A stretch of 9,591 nt of DNA from Propionibacteriaceae bacterium (GTDB lineage: Bacteria > Actinomycetota > Actinomycetes > Propionibacteriales > Propionibacteriaceae). Location: the NCBI GenBank assembly GCA_020438595.1, contig JAGQUI010000077.1, positions 1-9,591 of the forward strand, given 5' to 3'. Made by a program: the position numbers and the translations under genes. Shown piece by piece: positions 1 through 5,253 of this stretch (positions are counted from its first letter, which is position 1; the number at the start of each line of letters is the position of its first letter). The notes beneath the pieces were generated by a model that saw nothing but the letters and a program-made list of their open reading frames with translations, did no database searches and was not told the origin of the DNA.

Positions 1-93
1 GTCAGCGAGCGCGCGTTCGTTGCCGCTGACCGACTCGACGTCGACCACCTGCCGGAACAGCGCCACCAGATCGCCGGTGAGATCGAGGCTCAT
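1..93 (-). CDS. dapE: Succinyl-diaminopimelate desuccinylase, N-terminal fragment
   Basis: Only the first 31 codons are in the window; the gene continues beyond base 1. The peptide begins MSLDLTGDLVALFRQVVDVE and continues with SVSGNERALAD. This matches the N-terminus of actinobacterial DapE, an M20-family zinc peptidase, where the conserved D-x-x-SVSG-x-E segment opens the catalytic domain. DapE removes succinate from N-succinyl-LL-diaminopimelate to give LL-diaminopimelate in the cytoplasm. The ATG at 93-91 is favoured because homologues start just before LDLTGD and because a TAGGCT -10 box lies 6 nt upstream, implying a leaderless message. It is divergent from dapD, the same arrangement known for Rv1202/Rv1201c in Mycobacterium tuberculosis. 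The identification rests on a short peptide plus context. Confidence 0.85.
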   Translation of the reverse strand, partial: MSLDLTGDLVALFRQVVDVESVSGNERALAD

Positions 94-99
94 GCGCCG

Positions 100-105
100 A
101 GCCTA
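100..105 (-). promoter_or_regulatory. -10 box of a probable leaderless dapE promoter
   Basis: Read on the minus strand the hexamer is TAGGCT, fitting the actinobacterial TAnnnT -10 pattern. It ends 6 nt before the dapE ATG, so transcription would start at or next to the start codon. No Shine-Dalgarno sequence precedes that ATG. A weak TTCTGA lies 16 nt further upstream, inside the inverted repeat at 119-162, and could serve as -35. The call is inferred from position and sequence only. Confidence 0.5.
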
Positions 106-118
106 TCCACTCCCCGAG

Positions 119-162
119 TTGTCAGAATCTCGTGCACCTATGGCCGCACGAGATTCTGACAA
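119..162. repeat. Perfect 17-bp inverted repeat in the dapE/dapD divergent region
   Basis: The left arm TTGTCAGAATCTCGTGC (119-135) and its exact reverse complement (146-162) are separated by a 10-nt spacer. It lies between two divergent genes, so it is not a terminator of either. One arm overlaps the -35 area of dapE and the other ends near -36 of dapD. Possibilities are a shared operator, a cruciform or hairpin, or a dispersed intergenic palindrome. The symmetry is seen directly; the role is unknown. Confidence 0.85.
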
Positions 163-185
163 GTAGGCCGGGTGGGGCGGCCGGG

Positions 186-191
186 TAGGCT
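186..191 (+). promoter_or_regulatory. -10 box of a probable leaderless dapD promoter
   Basis: TAGGCT lies 7 nt before the dapD ATG at 199. It is the same hexamer at almost the same distance as the dapE box on the other strand. With this spacing the transcript would begin at the start codon, which fits the absence of a Shine-Dalgarno sequence. No good -35 is visible at 16-18 nt upstream. Confidence 0.5.
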
Positions 192-198
192 GACCGCC

Positions 199-1122
199 AT
201 GACCCGACCCGCGCACGGCTGGGGCCTGGCCAGCATCCACGAGTCCGGCCAGGTCCTCGACACCTGGTTTCCCGCACCCGCCCTCGGCGAGGCTACGACG
301 CGGGAGGCCCCGGCGTCCCTGGTCGCTGCCGGCCAGGAGGACGACGAGCGGCGGGTGCGAAGCGTCCCGGTGCTGGTCGAGATCGACCTCGACGCGCCGC
401 CTGCCGACGTCCCCGACGCCTACCTGCGGCTGCACCTGCTCAGCGCCCGGCTGTGCCCGCCCCGCAGCATCGACCTGACCGGACTGTTCGGCGTGCTGCC
501 CAACGTGGTCTGGACCAACTTCGGCCCGTGCGCCGTGGACGGGTTCGAGGACGTCCGGCTGGCGCTGGGTTCGGCGCGCGGCCGGGTGGCGGTCTTCGGA
601 GTGGACAAGTTCCCGCGGATGACCGACTACGTGGTGCCCTCCGGCGTGCGCATCGCCGACGCCGACCGGGTGCGACTGGGTGCGCACCTCGCGTCCGGCA
701 CGACCGTCATGCACGAGGGCTTCGTGAACTTCAATGCCGGCACGCTCGGCTCGTCCATGGTCGAGGGCCGGATCTCGGCCGGCGTCGTGGTCGGCGACGG
801 CTCCGACATCGGGGGCGGCGCGTCGATCATGGGCACGCTGTCGGGTGGCGGCCAGGAGCAGATCACGATCGGCGAGCGGTGCCTGCTGGGCGCCGAGTCC
901 GGCGTGGGCATCTCGCTGGGCGACGACTGCGTGGTGGAGGCCGGCCTCTACGTCACCGCCGGCACCAAGGTGAGCCTGCCCGGCGGCGCGGTGGTGAAGG
1001 CCCTCCAGCTCAGCGGACGCAGCGGGCTGCTGTTCATCCGGAACTCGCTGACCGGCGCGGTCGAGGCGCGCTCGCGGGCGGGTTCGGGCATCGAGCTCAA
1101 CACCGCGCTGCACGACAATTGA
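199..1122 (+). CDS. dapD: 2,3,4,5-tetrahydropyridine-2,6-dicarboxylate N-succinyltransferase
   Basis: The 307-residue product transfers succinyl from succinyl-CoA to tetrahydrodipicolinate, committing it to the succinylase branch of meso-diaminopimelate/lysine synthesis in the cytoplasm. The N-terminal half includes the segment [17 protein letters not shown]. From about residue 145 there is a left-handed beta-helix of hexapeptide repeats: [20 protein letters not shown], then [20 protein letters not shown], then [20 protein letters not shown] and [21 protein letters not shown]. This is typical of the actinobacterial DapD class (about 317 residues in M. tuberculosis). Glu173 in MHEGFVNF occupies the conserved acidic position of the succinyl-CoA site. 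The ATG at 199 is preferred over a GTG at 172, because the -10 box lies 7 nt before it and the extra MGRPGRLTA has no family precedent I know. A membrane protein gene follows 7 nt after the stop. Confidence 0.96.
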   Translation: MTRPAHGWGLASIHESGQVLDTWFPAPALGEATTREAPASLVAAGQEDDERRVRSVPVLVEIDLDAPPADVPDAYLRLHLLSARLCPPRSIDLTGLFGVLPNVVWTNFGPCAVDGFEDVRLALGSARGRVAVFGVDKFPRMTDYVVPSGVRIADADRVRLGAHLASGTTVMHEGFVNFNAGTLGSSMVEGRISAGVVVGDGSDIGGGASIMGTLSGGGQEQITIGERCLLGAESGVGISLGDDCVVEAGLYVTAGTKVSLPGGAVVKALQLSGRSGLLFIRNSLTGAVEARSRAGSGIELNTALHDN

Positions 1123-1129
1123 GGTGTCC

Positions 1130-1993
1130 GTGAGGCGGGCCAGGGGGGCGCTGTGGGCGGTGCTCGGCATCGCGGTCGTGCTCGCGCTGGTGGCCGGCGG
1201 CGTCACGCTGTGGGCCAACTACAACAAGTCCCCGCTGCCGATCCAGGACCGCTGCACGGCGACCGCCGGCGGCCACACCACCACCATCGATCCCGAACAG
1301 GCCCGCAACGCCTCGATCATCGCGGGGACGTCGGTCCGGCGCGGACTGGTGCCGCGCGCGGCGTCCATCGCACTGGCCACGGCGTACCAGGAGTCGGGCA
1401 TCCGGAACCTCGATTACGGCCACGCCGACTCCCTCGGCCTGTTCCAGCAGCGACCGTCGAAGGGCTGGGGCACCGAGGAGCAGATCATGGATCCCTGGTA
1501 CTCCACGAACACCTTCTACAAGGCGATGGAGCGGATCACCGACTGGGAGTCCAGGGACATCAACGATGTCGCGCAGGCCGTGCAGCGCAGCGCCTACCCC
1601 GACGCGTACCGCAGGCACGTCCAGAACGCCCGGACGCTGGCCAGCTCGCTGACCGGGGAGACCCCTGCGTCCTTCACCTGCGTGGTCAGGTCGCCGGCCA
1701 CGGCCGATCCCGACGGAATGCGCGCCTTCCTGGTCCAGACGTTCGGCAAGGACGTCGTCACGGTGAAGCGTGACGGCGACACCCTGGTCGCGACCACGAA
1801 GAGCCCCCAGCACGCGTGGGCCGTCGCCCAGGCGGCGATCGCGAACACCGGCACCTACGGGCTGTCCTCCGCACAGGTGGGGCCGTACTCGTGGACCCAC
1901 TCCCGCACCGGCCTCGCCGACTGGGTGGGTAGCGGACCGACCGACACCGCGAGGGAAGTGCGGCTCGTGTTCACCGGCGCGTCGCCGCGCTGA
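1130..1993 (+). CDS. Membrane-anchored lysozyme-like domain protein (hypothetical)
   Basis: The product is about 287 residues. A basic RRARG start is followed by one hydrophobic segment (about residues 8-28, ALWAVLGIAVVLALVAGGVTLW), so most of the protein should lie outside the membrane. Residues about 60-150 read ALATAYQESGIRNLDYG, then DSLGLFQQRPSKGWG, resembling the lysozyme/soluble lytic transglycosylase fold: a Glu (E88) after the first helix, then an S-x-GLFQ motif. A further domain of about 100 residues follows (MRAFLVQTFGKDVVTVKR to the end). If active it would cut or bind peptidoglycan, but this is inference and it could be a non-catalytic binder. GTG at 1130 is chosen because GAGG at 1121-1124 lies 5 nt upstream; GTG at 1124 in the same frame is an alternative. 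It probably shares a transcript with dapD. Confidence 0.75.
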   Translation: MRRARGALWAVLGIAVVLALVAGGVTLWANYNKSPLPIQDRCTATAGGHTTTIDPEQARNASIIAGTSVRRGLVPRAASIALATAYQESGIRNLDYGHADSLGLFQQRPSKGWGTEEQIMDPWYSTNTFYKAMERITDWESRDINDVAQAVQRSAYPDAYRRHVQNARTLASSLTGETPASFTCVVRSPATADPDGMRAFLVQTFGKDVVTVKRDGDTLVATTKSPQHAWAVAQAAIANTGTYGLSSAQVGPYSWTHSRTGLADWVGSGPTDTAREVRLVFTGASPR

Positions 1994-1997
1994 CGTT

Positions 1998-2077
1998 CCG
2001 GGACATTCCTGCCACCGATCGGCCCGCCGGCGTCCGTTCCGTCCCGATCACGGCGAACAGCGGCAGTTCTGTCCCGG
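1998..2077. repeat. Imperfect inverted repeat after the plus-strand operon
   Basis: The left arm CCGGGACATTCCTGCC (1998-2013) pairs with GGCAGTTCTGTCCCGG (2062-2077): 8 bp, a 3x3 internal loop with TTC on both sides, then 5 bp. It starts 4 nt after the stop codon of the lysozyme-like gene. The 14-mer at 1999-2012 recurs as an exact reverse complement at 4258-4271 in the next convergent junction. A transcription-terminating or message-stabilising hairpin is plausible. Confidence 0.7.
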
Positions 2078-2089
2078 AGTCGCCGCTCT

Positions 2090-2122
2090 GGACCGAGTGG
2101 GGGACGGTTCCTGACTCGGTCC
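2090..2122. terminator. Hairpin 1 of a twin-hairpin bidirectional terminator
   Basis: GGACCGAGT (2090-2098) pairs perfectly with ACTCGGTCC (2114-2122) around a 15-nt loop. There is no T-run, as is common for hairpins at actinobacterial gene ends. It lies between two convergent genes. Its loop contains GGGGACGGTTC, the exact complement of the loop of hairpin 2. The two 33-nt units are inverted copies of each other (29 of 33 positions identical). Confidence 0.6.
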
Positions 2123-2133
2123 AGTCCCAGGGT

Positions 2134-2166
2134 GGACCGGGTCACGAACCGTCCCCGACCCGGTCC
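2134..2166. terminator. Hairpin 2 of the twin, immediately after dapC
   Basis: GGACCGGGTC (2134-2143) pairs perfectly with GACCCGGTCC (2157-2166) around a 13-nt loop containing GAACCGTCCCC (2146-2156). On the minus strand the stem begins one base after the dapC stop codon. It is therefore well placed to end the fdx-dapC transcript, and with hairpin 1 to block plus-strand read-through. No T-tract follows. Confidence 0.6.
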
Positions 2167-2167
2167 G

Positions 2168-3268
2168 TCAGGCGAGCAGGCGCTGCGCGGCGGCGGCGAT
2201 CCGCTCGTCGGACGCGGTGAGGGCGACGCGCACGAACCGGCGTCCGGCCGCACCGTAGAAGTCGCCCGGCGCCACCAGGATGCCGAGGCCGGCGAGGTGG
2301 TCGACGCTGGCCCGGCAGTCCTCGTCCCGGGTGCACCACAGGTAGAGCGAGCCCTCCGAGTGCTCGACCCGGAAGCCGGCCGCCTCCAGTGCCGGCCGCA
2401 GCTGCGCGCGGCGCCGGGCGTACCGGTCGCGCTGCTCCTCGACGTGGGACTGGTCGTCGAGCAGGGCCACCATCGCCGCCTGCACGGGCGCGGGCAGCAT
2501 CAGGCCGGCGTGCTTGCGCACCTCCAGCAACGGACGGACGATCTCGGGATCGCCCGCGACGAAGCCGGCCCGGTAGCCCGCCACGTTCGAGCGCTTCGAG
2601 AGCGAGTGGACGGCCAGCAGGCCGTCGAGCGAGCCGCCGTTCACGAACGGGTTCAGCACCGACACGGGCTCGGCGTCCCAGCCGAACTCGCCGTAGCACT
2701 CGTCGGAGGCCAGCACCGCACCCACCTCGCGGCAGGCGTCGACCCACTCGCGGAGCCCGGCCGCGTCGAGCACCGCGCCGTGCGGATTCGCCGGGGAGTT
2801 GATCCAGACCAGCTTCGGCCGCATCTCGAAGATCCAGGACGGGTCGTCGCACCCCAGCACGGCGGCGCCCGCGATCAACGCCCCCACGCCGTAGGTCGGG
2901 TAGGCGATCTCGGGAACCACGACCGCGTTCCCCGGACCGACGCCGAGCAGCGTCGGCAGCAGTGCGACCAGTTCCTTCGTGCCGATCACAGGCAGCACGC
3001 CCGCATCGGTCAGCCCCACCGCACCCCAGCGGCGGACGAGGTAGCCGATGATCGCCTGGCGCAGGGCCGGCGTCCCCCAGGTCGTGGGGTAGCCGGGCGC
3101 GTCCGCAGCGTCCGCGAGGGCACGCTGCGCGATCTCGGGGGTCGGATCGACCGGCGTGCCCACCGACAGGTCGACGATGCCGTCGGGATGCGCCCCGGCG
3201 AGCGCCCGGGCAGCGTCCAGGGAGTCCCAGGGGAAGTCGGGCAGGCGATCCGCCAGGGGTTGGTTCAC
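2168..3268 (-). CDS. dapC: N-succinyldiaminopimelate aminotransferase
   Basis: This 366-residue fold-type I PLP aminotransferase uses glutamate as amino donor to convert N-succinyl-2-amino-6-oxopimelate to N-succinyl-LL-diaminopimelate, the step between DapD and DapE. It begins [17 protein letters not shown]. Typical landmarks are [13 protein letters not shown], the [15 protein letters not shown] substrate/cofactor segment, [16 protein letters not shown] (N-P motif) and ASDECYGEF. The cofactor-binding K225 is in [16 protein letters not shown]. The C-terminal [11 protein letters not shown] contains the carboxylate-binding Arg. Length matches corynebacterial DapC (about 367). The GTG start at 3268-3266 overlaps the ferredoxin stop in GTGA, which points to translational coupling; an open frame continues upstream but runs through the ferredoxin gene. 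Context with dapD and dapE separates it from other class I/II aminotransferases. Confidence 0.92.
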   Translation of the reverse strand: MNQPLADRLPDFPWDSLDAARALAGAHPDGIVDLSVGTPVDPTPEIAQRALADAADAPGYPTTWGTPALRQAIIGYLVRRWGAVGLTDAGVLPVIGTKELVALLPTLLGVGPGNAVVVPEIAYPTYGVGALIAGAAVLGCDDPSWIFEMRPKLVWINSPANPHGAVLDAAGLREWVDACREVGAVLASDECYGEFGWDAEPVSVLNPFVNGGSLDGLLAVHSLSKRSNVAGYRAGFVAGDPEIVRPLLEVRKHAGLMLPAPVQAAMVALLDDQSHVEEQRDRYARRRAQLRPALEAAGFRVEHSEGSLYLWCTRDEDCRASVDHLAGLGILVAPGDFYGAAGRRFVRVALTASDERIAAAAQRLLA

Positions 3269-3585
3269 TCGCCCTGCGGCGGCAGCGCGGCGACCGTCGG
3301 GTGGTCGTAGTCGACCGCGCCGAGCTTCGCCGCCCCACCGGGCGAGCCGATCTCGTCGAAGAAGTGCACGTTGACGTCGTAGTACTCGGCCTGGTCCGCC
3401 GGGACATCGTCCTCGTAGAAGATGGCCTCGGTCGGGCAGACCGGCTCGCACGCCCCGCAGTCGACGCACTCGTCGGGGTGGATGTAGAGCATCCGGTTGC
3501 CCTCGTAGATGCAGTCGACCGGACACTCCTCGACGCACGCGAGATCCTTGATGTCCACACACGGGAGAGTGATCACGTACGTCAT
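3265..3585 (-). CDS. fdxA: 7Fe ferredoxin (3Fe-4S/4Fe-4S)
   Basis: The product is a 106-residue acidic electron carrier of the cytoplasm. The Cys pattern fits the Azotobacter ferredoxin I class. C9, C17 and C50 are expected to hold the 3Fe-4S cluster, and C21, C40, C43 and C46 the 4Fe-4S cluster; C25 is extra. The core reads [14 protein letters not shown] and [17 protein letters not shown]. The C-terminal tail ([23 protein letters not shown]) is the usual extension in actinobacterial FdxA/FdxC proteins. The ATG at 3585-3583 has AGGAG 7 nt upstream. Mycobacteria also keep a ferredoxin next to a dapC-type aminotransferase (Rv1177/Rv1178). The redox partner is not shown by the sequence; DapC needs no electrons, so the linkage probably reflects co-expression. 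The symbol could equally be fdxC. Confidence 0.95.
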   Translation of the reverse strand: MTYVITLPCVDIKDLACVEECPVDCIYEGNRMLYIHPDECVDCGACEPVCPTEAIFYEDDVPADQAEYYDVNVHFFDEIGSPGGAAKLGAVDYDHPTVAALPPQGE

Positions 3586-3592
3586 GGGCCGG

Positions 3593-3597
3593 CTCCT
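3593..3597 (-). promoter_or_regulatory. Ribosome binding site of the ferredoxin gene
   Basis: On the minus strand this is AGGAG, 7 nt before the ATG. It supports the ferredoxin start and contrasts with the apparently leaderless dapD and dapE genes. Confidence 0.75.
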
Positions 3598-3623
3598 GGG
3601 TCGCTCCTGCAAAACTGAGCAGC

Positions 3624-3629
3624 ACTCTA
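3624..3629 (-). promoter_or_regulatory. Possible -10 box for fdxA-dapC
   Basis: On the minus strand this reads TAGAGT (TAnnnT pattern), 38 nt before the ferredoxin ATG. That would leave a leader of roughly 30 nt carrying the AGGAG site. No clear -35 lies 17-18 nt upstream. The 70-bp gap at 3586-3655 must also hold the promoter of the plus-strand gene, for which I see no convincing hexamers. Confidence 0.3.
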
Positions 3630-3655
3630 CAACTGACAACGGGAGATGAAGCGAC

Positions 3656-4183
3656 GTGCCCCGCCGGGATCCCAGCAGCCAGACGCCCGCCGTGGGCGGC
3701 CGGGTCAGCCTGCGCCGCAGACTGGCCGACGGCGGCCAGGGCGACCTGCTCGGCTTCGTCCTCGCCACCGACGCCGGGCGGCTGCTCGTGCGCGACCGGC
3801 ACGGGACGGTGCACGCGGTCGCCCGGGCGGACGTGCTCGCCCTCCGCACGGTGGGGGTCGCCCGTGGCCGGGACCCGATCCGCACTCCTGTCGCCGACCT
3901 GGACCGGCTGGCCGCCGCCGCCGGGGTTTCCGGACGCGCGTTCGTGGCCCGCCTGTGCGACCTGCTGGACGGGCGCGCTCCCGCCCCGCCACCCGCCTGG
4001 CCTGCTCCCCCGCCCTGTCCGGCCCTCCTCGACGGCGAGTGGGTGACGGGCGCGGCGTGCCCCGACCTGCTGGCACTCGTCTGGTGGGCCAGCCACCATG
4101 ACGCCCGGAGCATCCAGGTGCGCACCACGGACGCGGAGGCGCTCGCCGCCCTGGAGCAGCTGGGCTTCCACGAACGGACGTGA
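3656..4183 (+). CDS. Short Rv0428c-like protein: SH3-like domain, acetyltransferase core largely missing
   Basis: The product has 175 residues. Residues about 13-72 ([54 protein letters not shown]) resemble the N-terminal SH3-like domain of the actinobacterial Rv0428c family of GNAT acetyltransferases. Full-length members, about 300 residues, carry a GNAT domain after it. Here a Pro/Ala-rich linker (about 112-124) and a short segment follow, and the protein ends [19 protein letters not shown]. That ending looks like the last helix-strand of a GNAT fold (A-x-x-x-x-x-x-LGF-x-x). The acetyl-CoA-binding V-x-x-x-R-G-x-G-x-A motif is not visible, so acetyltransferase activity is doubtful. GTG at 3656 has GGGAG (3641-3645) 10 nt upstream. 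A nearby ATG at 3646 is in another frame. It is divergent from the ferredoxin gene. The domain match is from memory, not a search. Confidence 0.7.
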   Translation: MPRRDPSSQTPAVGGRVSLRRRLADGGQGDLLGFVLATDAGRLLVRDRHGTVHAVARADVLALRTVGVARGRDPIRTPVADLDRLAAAAGVSGRAFVARLCDLLDGRAPAPPPAWPAPPPCPALLDGEWVTGAACPDLLALVWWASHHDARSIQVRTTDAEALAALEQLGFHERT

Positions 4184-4188
4184 CCGGG

Positions 4189-4271
4189 CCTTTCGGGACA
4201 AACCTGACGCGGATCGCGCGGGAGCACGGCGAAAGGGCCGCCTCAGGCACACCGGGGGCAGGAATGTCCCG
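4189..4271. terminator. Imperfect inverted repeat in the second convergent junction
   Basis: The left arm CGGGACAAACCTG (4194-4206) pairs with CAGGAATGTCCCG (4259-4271) as 7 bp, a 2x2 AA/AA internal loop, then 4 bp. A second stem, CCTTTCG (4189-4195) with CGAAAGG (4230-4236), crosses the first, so only one can form fully at a time. The element occupies most of the 118 bp between two convergent stop codons and probably serves both as terminator. It shares a 14-mer with the repeat at 1998-2077. Confidence 0.5.
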
Positions 4272-4301
4272 TTCTGCGCGCAGCGGGCCGGGTAGAGGCG
4301 C

Positions 4302-5252
4302 TCAGGGGGCGGGTTCGGCCTCGTCGGTGAGGTCGTCCAGCGGCGCGGGGGGCAGCCCGAGCTGGGAGACGACGATCCCCGTGACCATCAGCGCGGCACC
4401 CACGTACTCGCGCAGGCCCATGTACTCGTGCAGAAGCAGCGCGCCGCCGATCGCGCCGAACACCGACTCGGTGGCCATGATCAGCGCGGCGTGGGTGGCG
4501 AGCGCGTGCCGCTGCCCGACCACCTGCAGCGTGTAGGCGATCCCGACCGACACCAGGCCGCCGTAGAGGAGTGGTACGACCGCCTGGTCGAGGCCCGTGA
4601 ACGGCGCCGGCTCGACCAGCAGCGCCATGATGCTGCTCAGCACCGCGCAGGTGAGGAACTGGGCCGCGGCGAACCGGAGCGAGGAGAGCCGGCCCCCGAA
4701 GTGCTCGACCGAGAGGATGTGCCCCGCCCAGAACACGGTCGAGATGATCAGCAGCACCTCCCCGCGTCCGATCGTGAGGTCGGCGGTCACGCTGATCAGG
4801 TACAGCCCCGCCAGCGACGCCGCCACCCCGAGGATCGTGGGCAGGTTGCTGCGGTGCCCGCGGAAGGCCGCGATCACAGGCACCACGATCATGTACAGCC
4901 CGGTGATGAACGCCGCGTTTCCGGCGGGTGTGTCGATCAGGGCCACCTGCTGCAGGTTCACGGCGATCGTGAGCGGAATGCCGGCCAGGATGCCGGGCAC
5001 CACGACGGCACGGGTCGCCGCCGCTCGTTCCGGCCGGGGCACCCGGCGGACGCGGTCGCGCAGCGCGATCAGGGGCAGCAGCACCAGCGCACCGAGCGCG
5101 AACCGCACCCCGGTGAAGGTGAAGGGGCCGACGTGGTCCGACCCGACCCGCTGCGCGACGAACGCGAACCCCCACAACGCCGAAGCCAGCAGCAGCGCTC
5201 CGTTGGCGCGCAGCCGCTGGCTCCGGGTGGCCCTGGTGGCGGTGGCGGTCAG
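4302..5252 (-). CDS. EamA/DMT-family membrane transporter
   Basis: The frame encodes about 316 residues with roughly ten hydrophobic helices arranged as two EamA repeats (about residues 17-150 and 165-300). The first helix reads GALLLASALWGFAFVAQRV, then GPFTFTGVRFALGALVLLPL; the second repeat includes VLLIISTVFWAGHILSVEHF and ESVFGAIGGALLLHEYMGLREYVGAALMVTGIVVSQL. Such proteins export amino acids or other metabolites across the cytoplasmic membrane; the substrate cannot be read here. The start is odd. No ATG, GTG or TTG exists between the tkt stop and helix 1, and the best placed codon is CTG at 5252-5250, one base after that stop. Alternatives are GTG at 5351-5349, which adds a 33-residue tail overlapping tkt, and TTG at 5177-5175, which cuts helix 1. 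It probably shares the tkt transcript. Confidence 0.85.
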   Translation of the reverse strand: MTATATRATRSQRLRANGALLLASALWGFAFVAQRVGSDHVGPFTFTGVRFALGALVLLPLIALRDRVRRVPRPERAAATRAVVVPGILAGIPLTIAVNLQQVALIDTPAGNAAFITGLYMIVVPVIAAFRGHRSNLPTILGVAASLAGLYLISVTADLTIGRGEVLLIISTVFWAGHILSVEHFGGRLSSLRFAAAQFLTCAVLSSIMALLVEPAPFTGLDQAVVPLLYGGLVSVGIAYTLQVVGQRHALATHAALIMATESVFGAIGGALLLHEYMGLREYVGAALMVTGIVVSQLGLPPAPLDDLTDEAEPAP

Positions 5253-5253
5253 C

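Noticed and set aside
119..162. Intrinsic terminator interpretation of the inverted repeat
   Set aside because: The flanking genes diverge, so no transcript of theirs ends here, and no T-run follows either arm.
172..201. GTG at 172 as dapD start
   Set aside because: It lies upstream of the TAGGCT -10 box and adds residues not expected in DapD; the ATG at 199 fits better.
2132..3310. Long plus-strand open frame (392 codons) opposite dapC
   Set aside because: It is antisense to a well-supported aminotransferase and its Arg/His/Gly-rich translation is typical of the opposite strand of GC-rich genes.
2168..4252. A 694-codon minus-strand frame that could be read as a long fusion ending in DapC
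   Set aside because: The extra 328 codons are an out-of-frame reading of the ferredoxin gene and of DNA opposite the Rv0428c-like gene. The GTG overlapping the ferredoxin stop gives the normal DapC length.
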